Positions 1 through 6,582 are shown, counted from the first letter of the stretch. The stretch is 7,324 bases of DNA from Nitrospirota bacterium (GCA_003235465.1 QJWD01000404.1:1-7324); one strand, 5' to 3'. Notes: generated by a model from the letters alone, not told the origin. Translations and numbers: made by a program.

Positions 1-1951
1 AACACAGGCCCCGGGGCGCCTTCACCTCCTCCGCCGCCTTGAGGGCCAAGAGGCTGTATTTTTCAGCCAGCTCCCAATTTTCCTTCTGCACGTACAGGTT
101 GCACTGGTTGCGGTAGTCTTCCGCCATCTCGCGGGTGTTGCCCGCCTCCTTATTGATTTCAAGGGCGCGCAGGTAGTTTTGCTCGGCGCCGGCGAGGTCC
201 GTCTTCTGCAGGCAGAAGTTCCCCATATGCCGGAACGCGGCCATGAGCCCGCGGCGGTTGCCGGACTTCTGGCTGGCCTTGATGGATTTGTTGATGACCT
301 TTTCCGCCTCAAGAAGCTGGCCGCGCGCGAGCAGGGTGTTGATGCGGCTGCCGTAAAGCTCTTCCAGGCCCTTTTCGTCCCCCTGCTTTTCCTTGATCTC
401 GATGGCTTTCTTGTAAGCCTGGTCGGCCCCTTCCAGGTCGCGCTTTTCGAGCAGGATGCTGCCGAGGTTGCCCTGGGTCGCGCCGAGGGCCTTGAGGTCG
501 CCCTGGGCTTCCTGGATCGCCGCCACCTGGCTCAGGCTTTCGGCGGCGCGGCCGAGATCGCCCTGCATGAAGGCGACGTTGCTGAGCTCGGTGAGGATCG
601 CCACTTTGCGGTTGCTGTCTTTTTCGCTCTCGGGCTGGGCGAGGTCGGCATTCAGTTCATCGGCCCTCTGGCTCAGGTATTCGGGCTGGGTCATGAGGTA
701 CATGAGCCGGCCCTGCACACGCTCGGCGCCTGCCGGGTCCTTCAGTTCCTCGAACACGGCGCTCGCCTGGTTGAGGCAGCCCTCGGCCCTGAACAGTTCG
801 CGCTGCTTGATGAAAATCTCCGCCAGGGCTTCCAGGCCCTTGGCCATCGCCGGCTTGTCGCCGAGCTTTTCCATCAACTCGACGGAACGCTGGTGGTTTT
901 CCAGCGCCCCCGGCCAGTCGCCCTCGAGCCCCCGAATATTGCCCAGGTTGGCGTAGGAGCGCGCCTCGCCCATGATGTCTCCGATTTCGATCATAAGGTT
1001 GAGCGACTGGCTGTAGTCCTGCCAAGCCTGGCTCAGGTTTTTCTTGTGCAGGTGGATGTTGCCGAGGTTGCCAAGCAGGTAGGCCTGGCGCCGCTTGTCC
1101 TGGTCGCGCTCGAGGGTGGCCAGAGCCTGCTGGCAATGCGTCTCGGCCTGGTCCAGCTTTTCCGGCTGGCCAGCGAGGCCGAGTTGCAGGAACACGCTGG
1201 CCAGGTTGCCGTGGCAGATCGCCTGCGAGGGCCTGTCGCCCATTTTCTCGAGCAGAGCGAGGGTTTTCTCGATGGTCTCGGCGACCTTGTCCATGCGCGA
1301 GCCCTGGTAATATATTTCCTCGAGTTCCTGGTACTTGTCGAGCAGCTCCCGGTCCTTGCCGCCGGCCGACAGGGTTTCGATGGTTTTTATCAGGTCCTCC
1401 TCCCGCTTGCCGAGGTAGGCGGGGTGCTTCTTGATGGAGGCGATCTTATCCTCGAATTCGGCGATCTGATCCTTGTCCTTCTCGGCGTCGAGGCAGGACA
1501 TGGCCTTCTCGTAGCGGGCTTCGGCGGCTTCGAACTTCTCGCGGCCGAGGAGCACGTTGGCGATATAGCCGTTATAGAGGCCCTGGCCGGCCACGTCGCC
1601 GGCGGCTTCGACCATCTTCAGGGCCTGCTCGAAACTTTCCTCGGCCTTGTCCAGGTTGCCCCGGTAAAAATGCACGCTGCCCAGGTTGCCGAGGGAACTC
1701 TCGACGCCCTTGGCGTCGTTCACCTTTTGCATGAGCTTTAGGGCTTCGGCGTAGTAGGTTTCCGCCTGGTCGAACCGGCGGCTCTGGAAACAGATATTTC
1801 CCAGGTTGCCGAGCATGTAGGCGCGGCCCGCTTCATCGCCGGTTTGCTGCATGAGTTCGGCGGCCTTCTGAAAATGGCCCTCGGCTTCCTTGAGGTTGTT
1901 GCTCTTCATGCTGGCGTAGCCCAGCTTCTCGTGCTTTTTTCCTTCGTCCAT
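1..1951 (-). CDS. TPR-repeat scaffold protein, C-terminus cut off by window edge
   Basis: A single open frame of 650 codons reads leftward from the ATG at 1951 to base 2 with no stop, so only the C-terminus is missing. The chain is almost wholly TPR helices with a period near 40 residues, of the kinesin-light-chain/LGN type. The signature LGNLGN(I/S) recurs at about residues 48, 88, 293 and 495, with the usual Ala and aromatic positions (A-x3-Y/F-x2-AL) about 15 residues later. I count about 13 units: roughly 8-36, 44-77, 84-117, 124-153, 206-236, 244-283, 290-323, 331-364, 370-400, 448-481, 489-522, 529-602 (two units) and 609-642. Charged linkers at about 155-205 and 410-447 split the array into blocks. 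There is no signal peptide or membrane segment, so it is probably a cytoplasmic protein-binding scaffold; the partner is unknown. The start is fixed by an in-frame TGA at 1993-1991, no other ATG between, and a good ribosome binding site. An effector domain may lie beyond the edge. Confidence 0.9.
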   Translation of the reverse strand, partial: MDEGKKHEKLGYASMKSNNLKEAEGHFQKAAELMQQTGDEAGRAYMLGNLGNICFQSRRFDQAETYYAEALKLMQKVNDAKGVESSLGNLGSVHFYRGNLDKAEESFEQALKMVEAAGDVAGQGLYNGYIANVLLGREKFEAAEARYEKAMSCLDAEKDKDQIAEFEDKIASIKKHPAYLGKREEDLIKTIETLSAGGKDRELLDKYQELEEIYYQGSRMDKVAETIEKTLALLEKMGDRPSQAICHGNLASVFLQLGLAGQPEKLDQAETHCQQALATLERDQDKRRQAYLLGNLGNIHLHKKNLSQAWQDYSQSLNLMIEIGDIMGEARSYANLGNIRGLEGDWPGALENHQRSVELMEKLGDKPAMAKGLEALAEIFIKQRELFRAEGCLNQASAVFEELKDPAGAERVQGRLMYLMTQPEYLSQRADELNADLAQPESEKDSNRKVAILTELSNVAFMQGDLGRAAESLSQVAAIQEAQGDLKALGATQGNLGSILLEKRDLEGADQAYKKAIEIKEKQGDEKGLEELYGSRINTLLARGQLLEAEKVINKSIKASQKSGNRRGLMAAFRHMGNFCLQKTDLAGAEQNYLRALEINKEAGNTREMAEDYRNQCNLYVQKENWELAEKYSLLALKAAEEVKAPRGLC

Positions 1952-1958
1952 CTCGGGG

Positions 1959-1966
1959 TCACCCTT
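1959..1966 (-). promoter_or_regulatory. Shine-Dalgarno site of the TPR gene
   Basis: The minus strand reads AAGGGTGA, close to the ideal AAGGAGGTGA, with 7 nt between its last base and the ATG at 1951. It supports this start codon. It also stands out because the two divergent genes at 3967 and 4127 and the gene at 6642 have no comparable site. Confidence 0.7.
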
Positions 1967-1996
1967 CGGCTGGTGGTTCCATTTAATAAATCAATG

Positions 1997-2031
1997 CAGG
2001 GCCGCACCCACGGCGCTTTCACCTTGCCCTG
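1997..2031 (-). promoter_or_regulatory. Hairpin in the leader of the TPR gene
   Basis: In the predicted TPR transcript leader, CAGGGC (2031-2026) can pair with GCCCTG (2002-1997). Inside this, GCGCC (2016-2012) can pair with GGTGC (2008-2004) around a 3-nt loop, including one G-U pair. A 9-nt purine-rich bulge (AAGGTGAAA) is left on the 5' side. No U-run follows directly, so it is not a normal intrinsic terminator. It could affect mRNA stability or translation. Pairing was done by eye and no energy was calculated. Confidence 0.35.
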
Positions 2032-2060
2032 AAAAGTCCTTTGTTTTTATTGATCGGACG

Positions 2061-2089
2061 ATTATATGGGCATTGGTCGCCGGAGTCAA
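2061..2089 (-). promoter_or_regulatory. Sigma-70 promoter of the TPR gene
   Basis: On the minus strand TTGACT (2089-2084; 5 of 6 match to TTGACA) is followed after exactly 17 bp by a perfect TATAAT (2066-2061). Transcription would start near 2054 and give a leader of about 100 nt before the ATG at 1951. The TPR gene can therefore be transcribed independently of the radical SAM gene upstream, although read-through is not excluded. Such a match by chance in GC-rich DNA, correctly placed and oriented, is unlikely. Confidence 0.8.
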
Positions 2090-2102
2090 TAAACAGCACG
2101 CC

Positions 2103-2124
2103 AGCCGGATGCCCGCAAGCGGCT
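2103..2124 (-). terminator. Weak hairpin at the end of the radical SAM gene
   Basis: AGCCG (2124-2120) and CGGCT (2107-2103) can form a 5-bp stem overlapping the stop codon of the radical SAM gene, with a smaller CCGC/GCGG stem as an alternative. Only a poor T-rich stretch (TGTTTATT) follows, about 7 nt downstream. This is a weak terminator candidate; termination may be incomplete or Rho-dependent. Confidence 0.2.
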
Positions 2125-3967
2125 AGAAATGCGAGTTCATCGGCAGCGCCAGGGTCAGGTACTTGCCGCGTTCGGCATACAGAACCTGCTGCCCCACCAG
2201 CTCCGCCACGGCGTCGTCGATGACGCGCGGGGTCGCGATGCCGGGCAGGGCTTCGGCGACGTGGGCGTGAATCTGCTCCTCGCCTCTTGCCCTGTCGTTG
2301 CAATGGGCGATCACTTCTTTCGCCACGTCCGGGTAGCGCATTTTCCTGGGCCCTTCATCCGGCCGGCCATCGTACAGGGTGATGAAGTTGGCCGATTTTG
2401 AAAATATGAAAAACGGCGGCCGGTCGGTTTCAAAGCGGGTGCGCCAGTGCGCCACCGCTTCCCTGAGCGCGCTGACGAGCCTGGGGTCGATGCTGTTGCC
2501 GTTGGTGAATTCGAAATCGTAGGCGATTTTCATCAGGTCGATATCCGGCGAATCGTAAACGTAGCGGTACGCTTCGCCCGGCCCGTCGATGCTGACGCCG
2601 TACTCTTCCGGACGGGTGAAGTACGGGCTGAAGCGCTCGAGGTACAAATCGCCCACGCCGAGGGGCGGCTGCAGATGGATGAGAGGGCGGATGAGTTCGG
2701 TCTGCAAACGGTAGTCCTCGTCGGTTTCGCCGGGAAAGCCGGTGAGGATGTTCCAGGTGACGTCGATGCCGTAATACATCGCCCATTTAAGGAACAGGAT
2801 GTTCTGCATCGGGCGCACGCCCTTGTCCATGTCCCTCAGCTGGTTGACGCTGAAGCTCTCGATGCCGGGCTGCACCACGTTGATGCCCCCGTGGGCCAGG
2901 GTGCGGATCTGCTCGCGGGTGAGGTTGCTCTTGACCTCGATGAAGATCTGGAAATCGAGGTTCTCCCTTGCGAAGCGGCCGAAGACGCCGTCGAGGTATT
3001 TCATCTCAAGAATATTGTCGACGATGCGAAAGCGGAAGCTGTCGTAGCGTTCGGACAGGGCGGCGATTTCGGCGTTCACCTGCTCCACGGGCTTGGCGCG
3101 GAACTTCATCGAGGAGGCGTTCAGGCCGCAAAAGGTACAGTGGTGCTTTTCGCCCCACCAGCAGCCGCGCGCCGTCTCGTAAAGGATGACGGGGTTTTCC
3201 AGCGCCTCGGAGTTTTGGTCGATGGACCTCAGCTCCTCGAAGTAGTCGTCGTAATCCGGCGGGCCGTAGCGCTCGAATTCGACAAACATCTCCCCATTGG
3301 CCTCGCAGACGACGGCGCCATCCCTGCGGTGGATGACGCCCGCGGGCAGCGGCCCCTTTTCGGCCAGCGCGCTCATCAGCGGGTGAAGGACGTGCTCGGC
3401 CTCGCCCATGACGGCGCAGTCGATCCACGGAAACGCGCGCACGTATTCGAGCCCCATCTCCGAATCGAAGTTCGCACCGCCGAACAGGGTGGTGACGCCG
3501 GGATGCTTCTCCTTGATCAGCCTGGCGAGGGTGACCGAGGCAAGGTTCTGATTGAAGGTGGAGGTGAAGCCGACCACGTCGTACTGCCCCCAGTCGACGG
3601 CGTCGGCCGCCCAGGCGAGGAATTCGGGCACGCCCTCCTCCTTCAGCCCGCGCAAAAACTCCGGCCCCCGGCCGATGGACCGGCACACCGATTCGATGTG
3701 GCCGGCGAAGTGCCGCATGTAATCCCGGTTGTTGGCGCCCTCGCCGAAAAGGATGTGCGAAAACAGCCATTCGCCTATCAGCTGGCGTTTTTCGCAGAGT
3801 TCGTTGTAGACCTCGAAGCCGATCTGGCTGGCGAAGTGCAGGTTGAGGTAGTGGCTCTTCACCGCCCAGCCGTGGCTCTTGAGCTGGGTGGACAACGTCC
3901 CCAGCTGAATCGAGGGGTAGATATGGTAGCCAAAGGGCATGTTGACGAGGGCGATCTTAAATGGCAT
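2123..3967 (-). CDS. Cobalamin-dependent radical SAM enzyme, RiPP-maturation family (type 1)
   Basis: This 614-residue protein matches the known family 'RiPP maturation radical SAM C-methyltransferase / protein 1' by recognisable landmarks, not by a search. The N-terminus (about 1-200) is a B12-binding-like Rossmann domain: a MPFxxxxxPSIQLG opening at 10-23, a GEWLFS segment at 65-70, FGGANF at 162-167 and a GEAE turn at 188-191. The radical SAM domain follows, with TARGCWWGEKHHCTFCGLN around C269, C277 and C280. This is CX7CX2C rather than the common CX3CX2C, a spacing known from B12/radical SAM peptide methyltransferases such as PoyC. Further radical SAM landmarks are QPGIESFS (366-373) and GFPGET (410-415). 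The last 90 or so residues resemble a winged helix. Expected chemistry is SAM cleavage at a [4Fe-4S] cluster with methylcobalamin-dependent C-methylation of a peptide; the substrate is unknown and no precursor peptide is visible here. The ATG at 3967 is chosen because family similarity begins there; an open extension to 4042 is Arg/Cys-rich and would cover the promoter. Confidence 0.88.
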   Translation of the reverse strand: MPFKIALVNMPFGYHIYPSIQLGTLSTQLKSHGWAVKSHYLNLHFASQIGFEVYNELCEKRQLIGEWLFSHILFGEGANNRDYMRHFAGHIESVCRSIGRGPEFLRGLKEEGVPEFLAWAADAVDWGQYDVVGFTSTFNQNLASVTLARLIKEKHPGVTTLFGGANFDSEMGLEYVRAFPWIDCAVMGEAEHVLHPLMSALAEKGPLPAGVIHRRDGAVVCEANGEMFVEFERYGPPDYDDYFEELRSIDQNSEALENPVILYETARGCWWGEKHHCTFCGLNASSMKFRAKPVEQVNAEIAALSERYDSFRFRIVDNILEMKYLDGVFGRFARENLDFQIFIEVKSNLTREQIRTLAHGGINVVQPGIESFSVNQLRDMDKGVRPMQNILFLKWAMYYGIDVTWNILTGFPGETDEDYRLQTELIRPLIHLQPPLGVGDLYLERFSPYFTRPEEYGVSIDGPGEAYRYVYDSPDIDLMKIAYDFEFTNGNSIDPRLVSALREAVAHWRTRFETDRPPFFIFSKSANFITLYDGRPDEGPRKMRYPDVAKEVIAHCNDRARGEEQIHAHVAEALPGIATPRVIDDAVAELVGQQVLYAERGKYLTLALPMNSHF

Positions 3968-3973
3968 GGACTC

Positions 3974-4002
3974 ATCATAGCAACAGACCCGCTTCGGGTC
4001 AT
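3974..4002 (-). promoter_or_regulatory. Candidate promoter of the radical SAM gene, leaderless
   Basis: On the minus strand TATGAT (3979-3974; 5 of 6) is preceded directly by TGC, making an extended -10 element. ATGACC (4002-3997; 4 of 6) lies 17 bp upstream. A start 6-7 nt after the -10 falls on or next to the A of the ATG at 3967, which would give an mRNA with no leader. That fits the absence of a convincing Shine-Dalgarno site. It is inference from spacing alone. Confidence 0.45.
3986..4000. promoter_or_regulatory. Short perfect inverted repeat inside the radical SAM promoter
   Basis: GACCCG-CTT-CGGGTC is a perfect 6-bp inverted repeat with a 3-nt centre. It lies between and partly over the -35 and -10 elements of the leftward promoter candidate. 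Its position suits a repressor operator. If transcription begins further upstream it would instead form a hairpin just before the start codon. Short repeats of this size occur by chance, so confidence is low. Confidence 0.3.
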
Positions 4003-4049
4003 CACAAACTTGATGGCGCAACGCCGCCCGGAGCCGCCTCAAGAAGCGA

Positions 4050-4077
4050 TTGACAGAACCCCGGCATCCTCTATAAT
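4050..4077 (+). promoter_or_regulatory. Near-perfect sigma-70 promoter of the 654-residue protein gene
   Basis: TTGACA (4050-4055) and TATAAT (4072-4077) both match the consensus perfectly, with a 16-bp spacer. Transcription would begin near 4084, giving a leader of about 43 nt before the ATG at 4127. The promoter points away from the radical SAM gene, so the two genes form a divergent pair sharing 159 bp. A promoter this strong may be held in check by a regulator or used constitutively. Confidence 0.82.
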
Positions 4078-4126
4078 CCCTGAATAATCCTTATATTGCG
4101 AATCGCCAACCGCACGGTCACGTTCC

Positions 4127-6091
4127 ATGTCTGCCAACAACAAGCTGATTTCCGCCCTGAAACGAACAGGCTCCCTGATCCTTCCCGGCAACGAGGCACA
4201 CGCCGCCCTCATCGAGCAGGAAATGGAGAACCTCGGGGTCACCGAGGTGGACGGCGTGGCCTGTCACCACAGCGGCGAGACGCCCCGCACCGAAAATACA
4301 CGGATCCGCGTCTACCCCACGGGGCACGCGGCGTTTTACACCGCCTCGGGCAGGCGCTTTCTGTTCGTCGACCCTTCGGGCGAACCGCTTAACGAAGCGG
4401 AATGGAGCGAGGAGCCGGATGGCGGCCAGAAGCTCAAGCGCGTCCGCATGCAGCTCGACTGCGGCCAGTGGCTCGGCATCGTTCCGGGAGCGAAAACCTT
4501 TGAGAGCGAAATCGACATCAAGGGGCAGCCGGGCTGGGAAACCCTCGACCTCGACGGGCTTCGCAAAAAAGCCGCCGAGGCGTGGCGGGTGCCGTTCTCC
4601 GAGGTGAAATACTTCTACCGCGACGAGAACATGGTGCCGCTCGGCGACGGCAAGTACAACGTGTGGCTGAAGAAGGACGGCCTCTACGCCCTGGACGACG
4701 GCGGCTTCGACAAAACCATCTTCATCAGTTTCATGTTTTCCGTGAACTGGGAACGGCTCGACCTGATTCCGGTGGTGGAGCTGTTCCAGTCGACGTTGCC
4801 GGGAAGCGGCGGCGCGACGTTCGAATTCATCTGGGGCCTGTTCGACGATCAATCGCGCGAGAAACCGCTTCCCCCGCTACGTTACCGCGGCCTGCCGACC
4901 TACCCTTCCAACGAGGCGTTCAATATATTTTCCTCGTTCTTCGAAGCCCGTGGGCCGGAAGGGGAAAACATCAAGCGCGTGTTCATGAACCCGGACCGCT
5001 CGCACGAAATCACCTGGACGCCGAAGCCCAAGCCGCCCTGGCGCTATTTCAGCCGTGAGCATCAGATCGTCCTCACGGTGCAGGAGGGTTTCCTGTTCAA
5101 GGTGACGGTGAAGGACGACCCGGTGGGCATCCCGTTCATCAACTGCCAGCGCGGAGCGCGCCCCTCGTGCGAGCACGAGATCCACGTCGGCCCGAACAGC
5201 TTCATGCTCGTCGACGGCCAGGATGTGAGAGAGATCCCGTTGATCTCGACGTGGCGCATTCATCCGCAGACCGACCAGCCCCCCAAGCGGCCGCCCTTCC
5301 CTTTCGGCTGGAAATGGTTCTTCAACGGCTTCCCGCCGCCAGTGGACCCGGTGAAGATCCTCTACACCGTGCCGTTCTACCCCGAAGGCCAGGCCGAAAT
5401 CGAGGAAGCATCGATGCAGCCCATGGTGCTGGACCAGATCTTCTACTATATGGAAATGTCTCCGGGGATGCCGGCCAAGCTGGAGAAGGTCGGCAAGGTG
5501 CTCGTGCACACCTTCGACACGGTAATCGCGGGATGCGTCGACAGCTCGCACGAGAGGGAAGTGACGGTGCTGTTCAGCGACCCGGAATTCGCGCAGAAAA
5601 ACGCCTGCCTGCTGTGGAACTACGGCGCATCCAAAAACGAACTGGACAATCTCAAGAAGGTGTCTTTCCTGCTGGAAAAGGACCACATCGGCGAGGTCTA
5701 CCAGGAAAAGTACGATCTCATCTTCAAGTGGATCCCCTTCATGTACCATCAGGACCGGGAAGCCTGCGAGGACATGCTGCGCTGGACCGCCGAAGCCCTG
5801 AATACCGACGGCATGCTGTTTCTCGTCGGCCCGCGCCCGATCCAGGGCCTGTTCAACCACTACGGGCTGGAGGCGGTTTACAACGACCTGGTCGTCAACA
5901 TGCCGTTTTTCCGCCAGCACCTTAAAATGTGCCCGGAGAACCTGGTCAATCCGGACCTCGCCGTGTTCCTGGCGGAAAAGAAACCGGCCGCCGTGCCCGA
6001 AACACCGCCCACGCCGCCGGTAGCCGCCCAGGCCGAGGAAACGGACGCCCCGGCTCCCTTGCCGCTTAGGAGCTTCAAGCGCCCTGAATGA
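4127..6091 (+). CDS. Uncharacterised 654-residue protein with a methyltransferase-like C-terminal fold
   Basis: I do not recognise the family. The N-terminal 450 or so residues are mixed and rich in aromatic residues and Pro, with clusters such as KPKPPWRYF (301-309), PFPFGWKWFFNGFPPPVDP (390-408) and a C340/C348 pair. There is no signal peptide or membrane segment, so it is probably cytoplasmic. Residues 455-570 follow the strand order of a class I SAM-dependent methyltransferase: GKVLVHTF (456-463) at the first strand, VTVLFSD (479-485) at the second, KYDLIFKWIPFMYH (528-541) at the fourth and TDGMLFLVGP (560-569) at the fifth. The glycine-rich SAM loop expected after the first strand is absent, so this would be a degenerate or non-catalytic version. 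The tail (about 619-645) is Pro/Ala/Glu-rich and probably disordered. ATG 4127 is the only usable start after an in-frame TAA at 4085-4087; no Shine-Dalgarno site is evident. It is divergent from the radical SAM gene, suggesting but not proving a shared process. Confidence 0.88.
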   Translation: MSANNKLISALKRTGSLILPGNEAHAALIEQEMENLGVTEVDGVACHHSGETPRTENTRIRVYPTGHAAFYTASGRRFLFVDPSGEPLNEAEWSEEPDGGQKLKRVRMQLDCGQWLGIVPGAKTFESEIDIKGQPGWETLDLDGLRKKAAEAWRVPFSEVKYFYRDENMVPLGDGKYNVWLKKDGLYALDDGGFDKTIFISFMFSVNWERLDLIPVVELFQSTLPGSGGATFEFIWGLFDDQSREKPLPPLRYRGLPTYPSNEAFNIFSSFFEARGPEGENIKRVFMNPDRSHEITWTPKPKPPWRYFSREHQIVLTVQEGFLFKVTVKDDPVGIPFINCQRGARPSCEHEIHVGPNSFMLVDGQDVREIPLISTWRIHPQTDQPPKRPPFPFGWKWFFNGFPPPVDPVKILYTVPFYPEGQAEIEEASMQPMVLDQIFYYMEMSPGMPAKLEKVGKVLVHTFDTVIAGCVDSSHEREVTVLFSDPEFAQKNACLLWNYGASKNELDNLKKVSFLLEKDHIGEVYQEKYDLIFKWIPFMYHQDREACEDMLRWTAEALNTDGMLFLVGPRPIQGLFNHYGLEAVYNDLVVNMPFFRQHLKMCPENLVNPDLAVFLAEKKPAAVPETPPTPPVAAQAEETDAPAPLPLRSFKRPE

Positions 6092-6093
6092 GC

Positions 6094-6103
6094 GCCCGCG
6101 GGC
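6094..6103. repeat. 10-bp perfect palindrome in the gap between convergent genes
   Basis: GCCCGCGGGC fills nearly all of the 12-bp gap between the stop of the 654-residue protein gene and the stop of the 118-residue protein gene. It overlaps alternative pairings such as GGGC-TTA-GCCC just to the right. No T-run follows on either strand, so an intrinsic terminator is not supported. It may be a chance product of high GC. Confidence 0.3.
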
Positions 6104-6460
6104 TTAGCCCTTGTCCGCGAGGGAAATGCGGCCGATGGCGATGTAGCAGACGTCTTCGGGCGTGAAGGTTTCGCTGGCGTTCAGGCTGACGCCACCCCGC
6201 ACACGAGCGATTCCCACGACGCAGTCTTCCGTCATGGCTTGTTCGAGTTCGTCGCCGCTGTAGCGCGGAGCCACCAGCACCTGCCGAACCTGCTCGCCAT
6301 CGGCAACGAACGGCGCCGCAAGTTCCAGCAAAAGGTAGCGCGCCTGCCAGTTGGGTTTATCCGGCCCGTTCACCACTCCCTTCGCGCATGCGACCATCAC
6401 CCGGCCGGAGGCGGGAAAATCCCAGGGTTCGTCGATGGTGATCCGGTGCCTGCTTGCCAT
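6104..6460 (-). CDS. Uncharacterised 118-residue protein
   Basis: The family is not recognised. The product begins MASRHRITIDEPWDF and appears beta-rich, with strand-like segments at 20-31, 41-48, 58-64, 80-88 and 104-113 separated by Asp/Gly/Pro turns. Cysteines are at 25, 80 and 105. No signal peptide, membrane helix or catalytic motif is visible, so it is probably a small cytoplasmic binding domain. The start at 6460 is well bounded, with an in-frame TGA only two codons upstream. No strong Shine-Dalgarno site is seen; a TAAAAT at 6471-6466 could be a -10 but has no good -35. It converges with the 654-residue protein gene 12 bp away. The balanced composition over the whole frame supports a real gene; function is unknown. 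Confidence 0.7.
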   Translation of the reverse strand: MASRHRITIDEPWDFPASGRVMVACAKGVVNGPDKPNWQARYLLLELAAPFVADGEQVRQVLVAPRYSGDELEQAMTEDCVVGIARVRGGVSLNASETFTPEDVCYIAIGRISLADKG

Positions 6461-6553
6461 GCTTCATTTTAAACCGCGGAAGCACCCTCAAGCCATGAGA
6501 AATATAGGGCGGACCGGAGGGTCGTTCATCACGGGCCGCTCGCCTTTGTTAGC

Positions 6554-6582
6554 TTGACTTATCCATGGCAAACATTTACCAT
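6554..6582 (+). promoter_or_regulatory. Possible promoter of the exported protein gene
   Basis: TTGACT (6554-6559; 5 of 6) and TACCAT (6577-6582; 4 of 6) are spaced by 17 bp. Transcription would start near 6589, giving a leader of about 53 nt. Other AT-rich boxes nearby (TATAAA at 6601 and at 6615) lack a properly spaced -35. Moderate to weak support. Confidence 0.4.

Noticed and set aside
179..1741. A 520-codon open frame on the plus strand
   Set aside because: It is exactly in register and antisense to the TPR gene. The minus-strand reading gives clear repeated TPR motifs, while the plus reading gives only low-complexity Leu/Val/Gly-rich sequence, as expected from a GC-rich complement.
1959..1982. 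A 7-codon upstream ORF before the TPR gene (MEPPAEG)
   Set aside because: It has no ribosome binding site and is too short to distinguish from chance, although its stop overlaps the TPR gene's Shine-Dalgarno site.
2026..2052. Plus-strand hairpin arm followed by a T-rich stretch, resembling a terminator
   Set aside because: No plus-strand gene lies upstream, the T-run is about 8 nt from the stem, and the sequence is better explained as the leader of the minus-strand TPR gene.
3968..4042. N-terminal extension of the radical SAM gene to the ATG at 4042
   Set aside because: The extra 25 residues are Arg/Cys-rich and unlike the family, whose start resembles MPFKIALVNMPFG. The extension would cover the leftward promoter candidate.
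4002..4067. A 21-codon minus-strand frame before the radical SAM gene, with a Gly-Gly pair resembling a peptide leader cleavage site
   Set aside because: It is very short, has no properly spaced ribosome binding site, and overlaps the promoters. There is too little to call it a RiPP precursor.
2447..4087. A 546-codon open frame on the plus strand
   Set aside because: It is antisense to the radical SAM gene, whose motifs are unmistakable. It also ends inside the divergent promoter region and has no recognisable domain.
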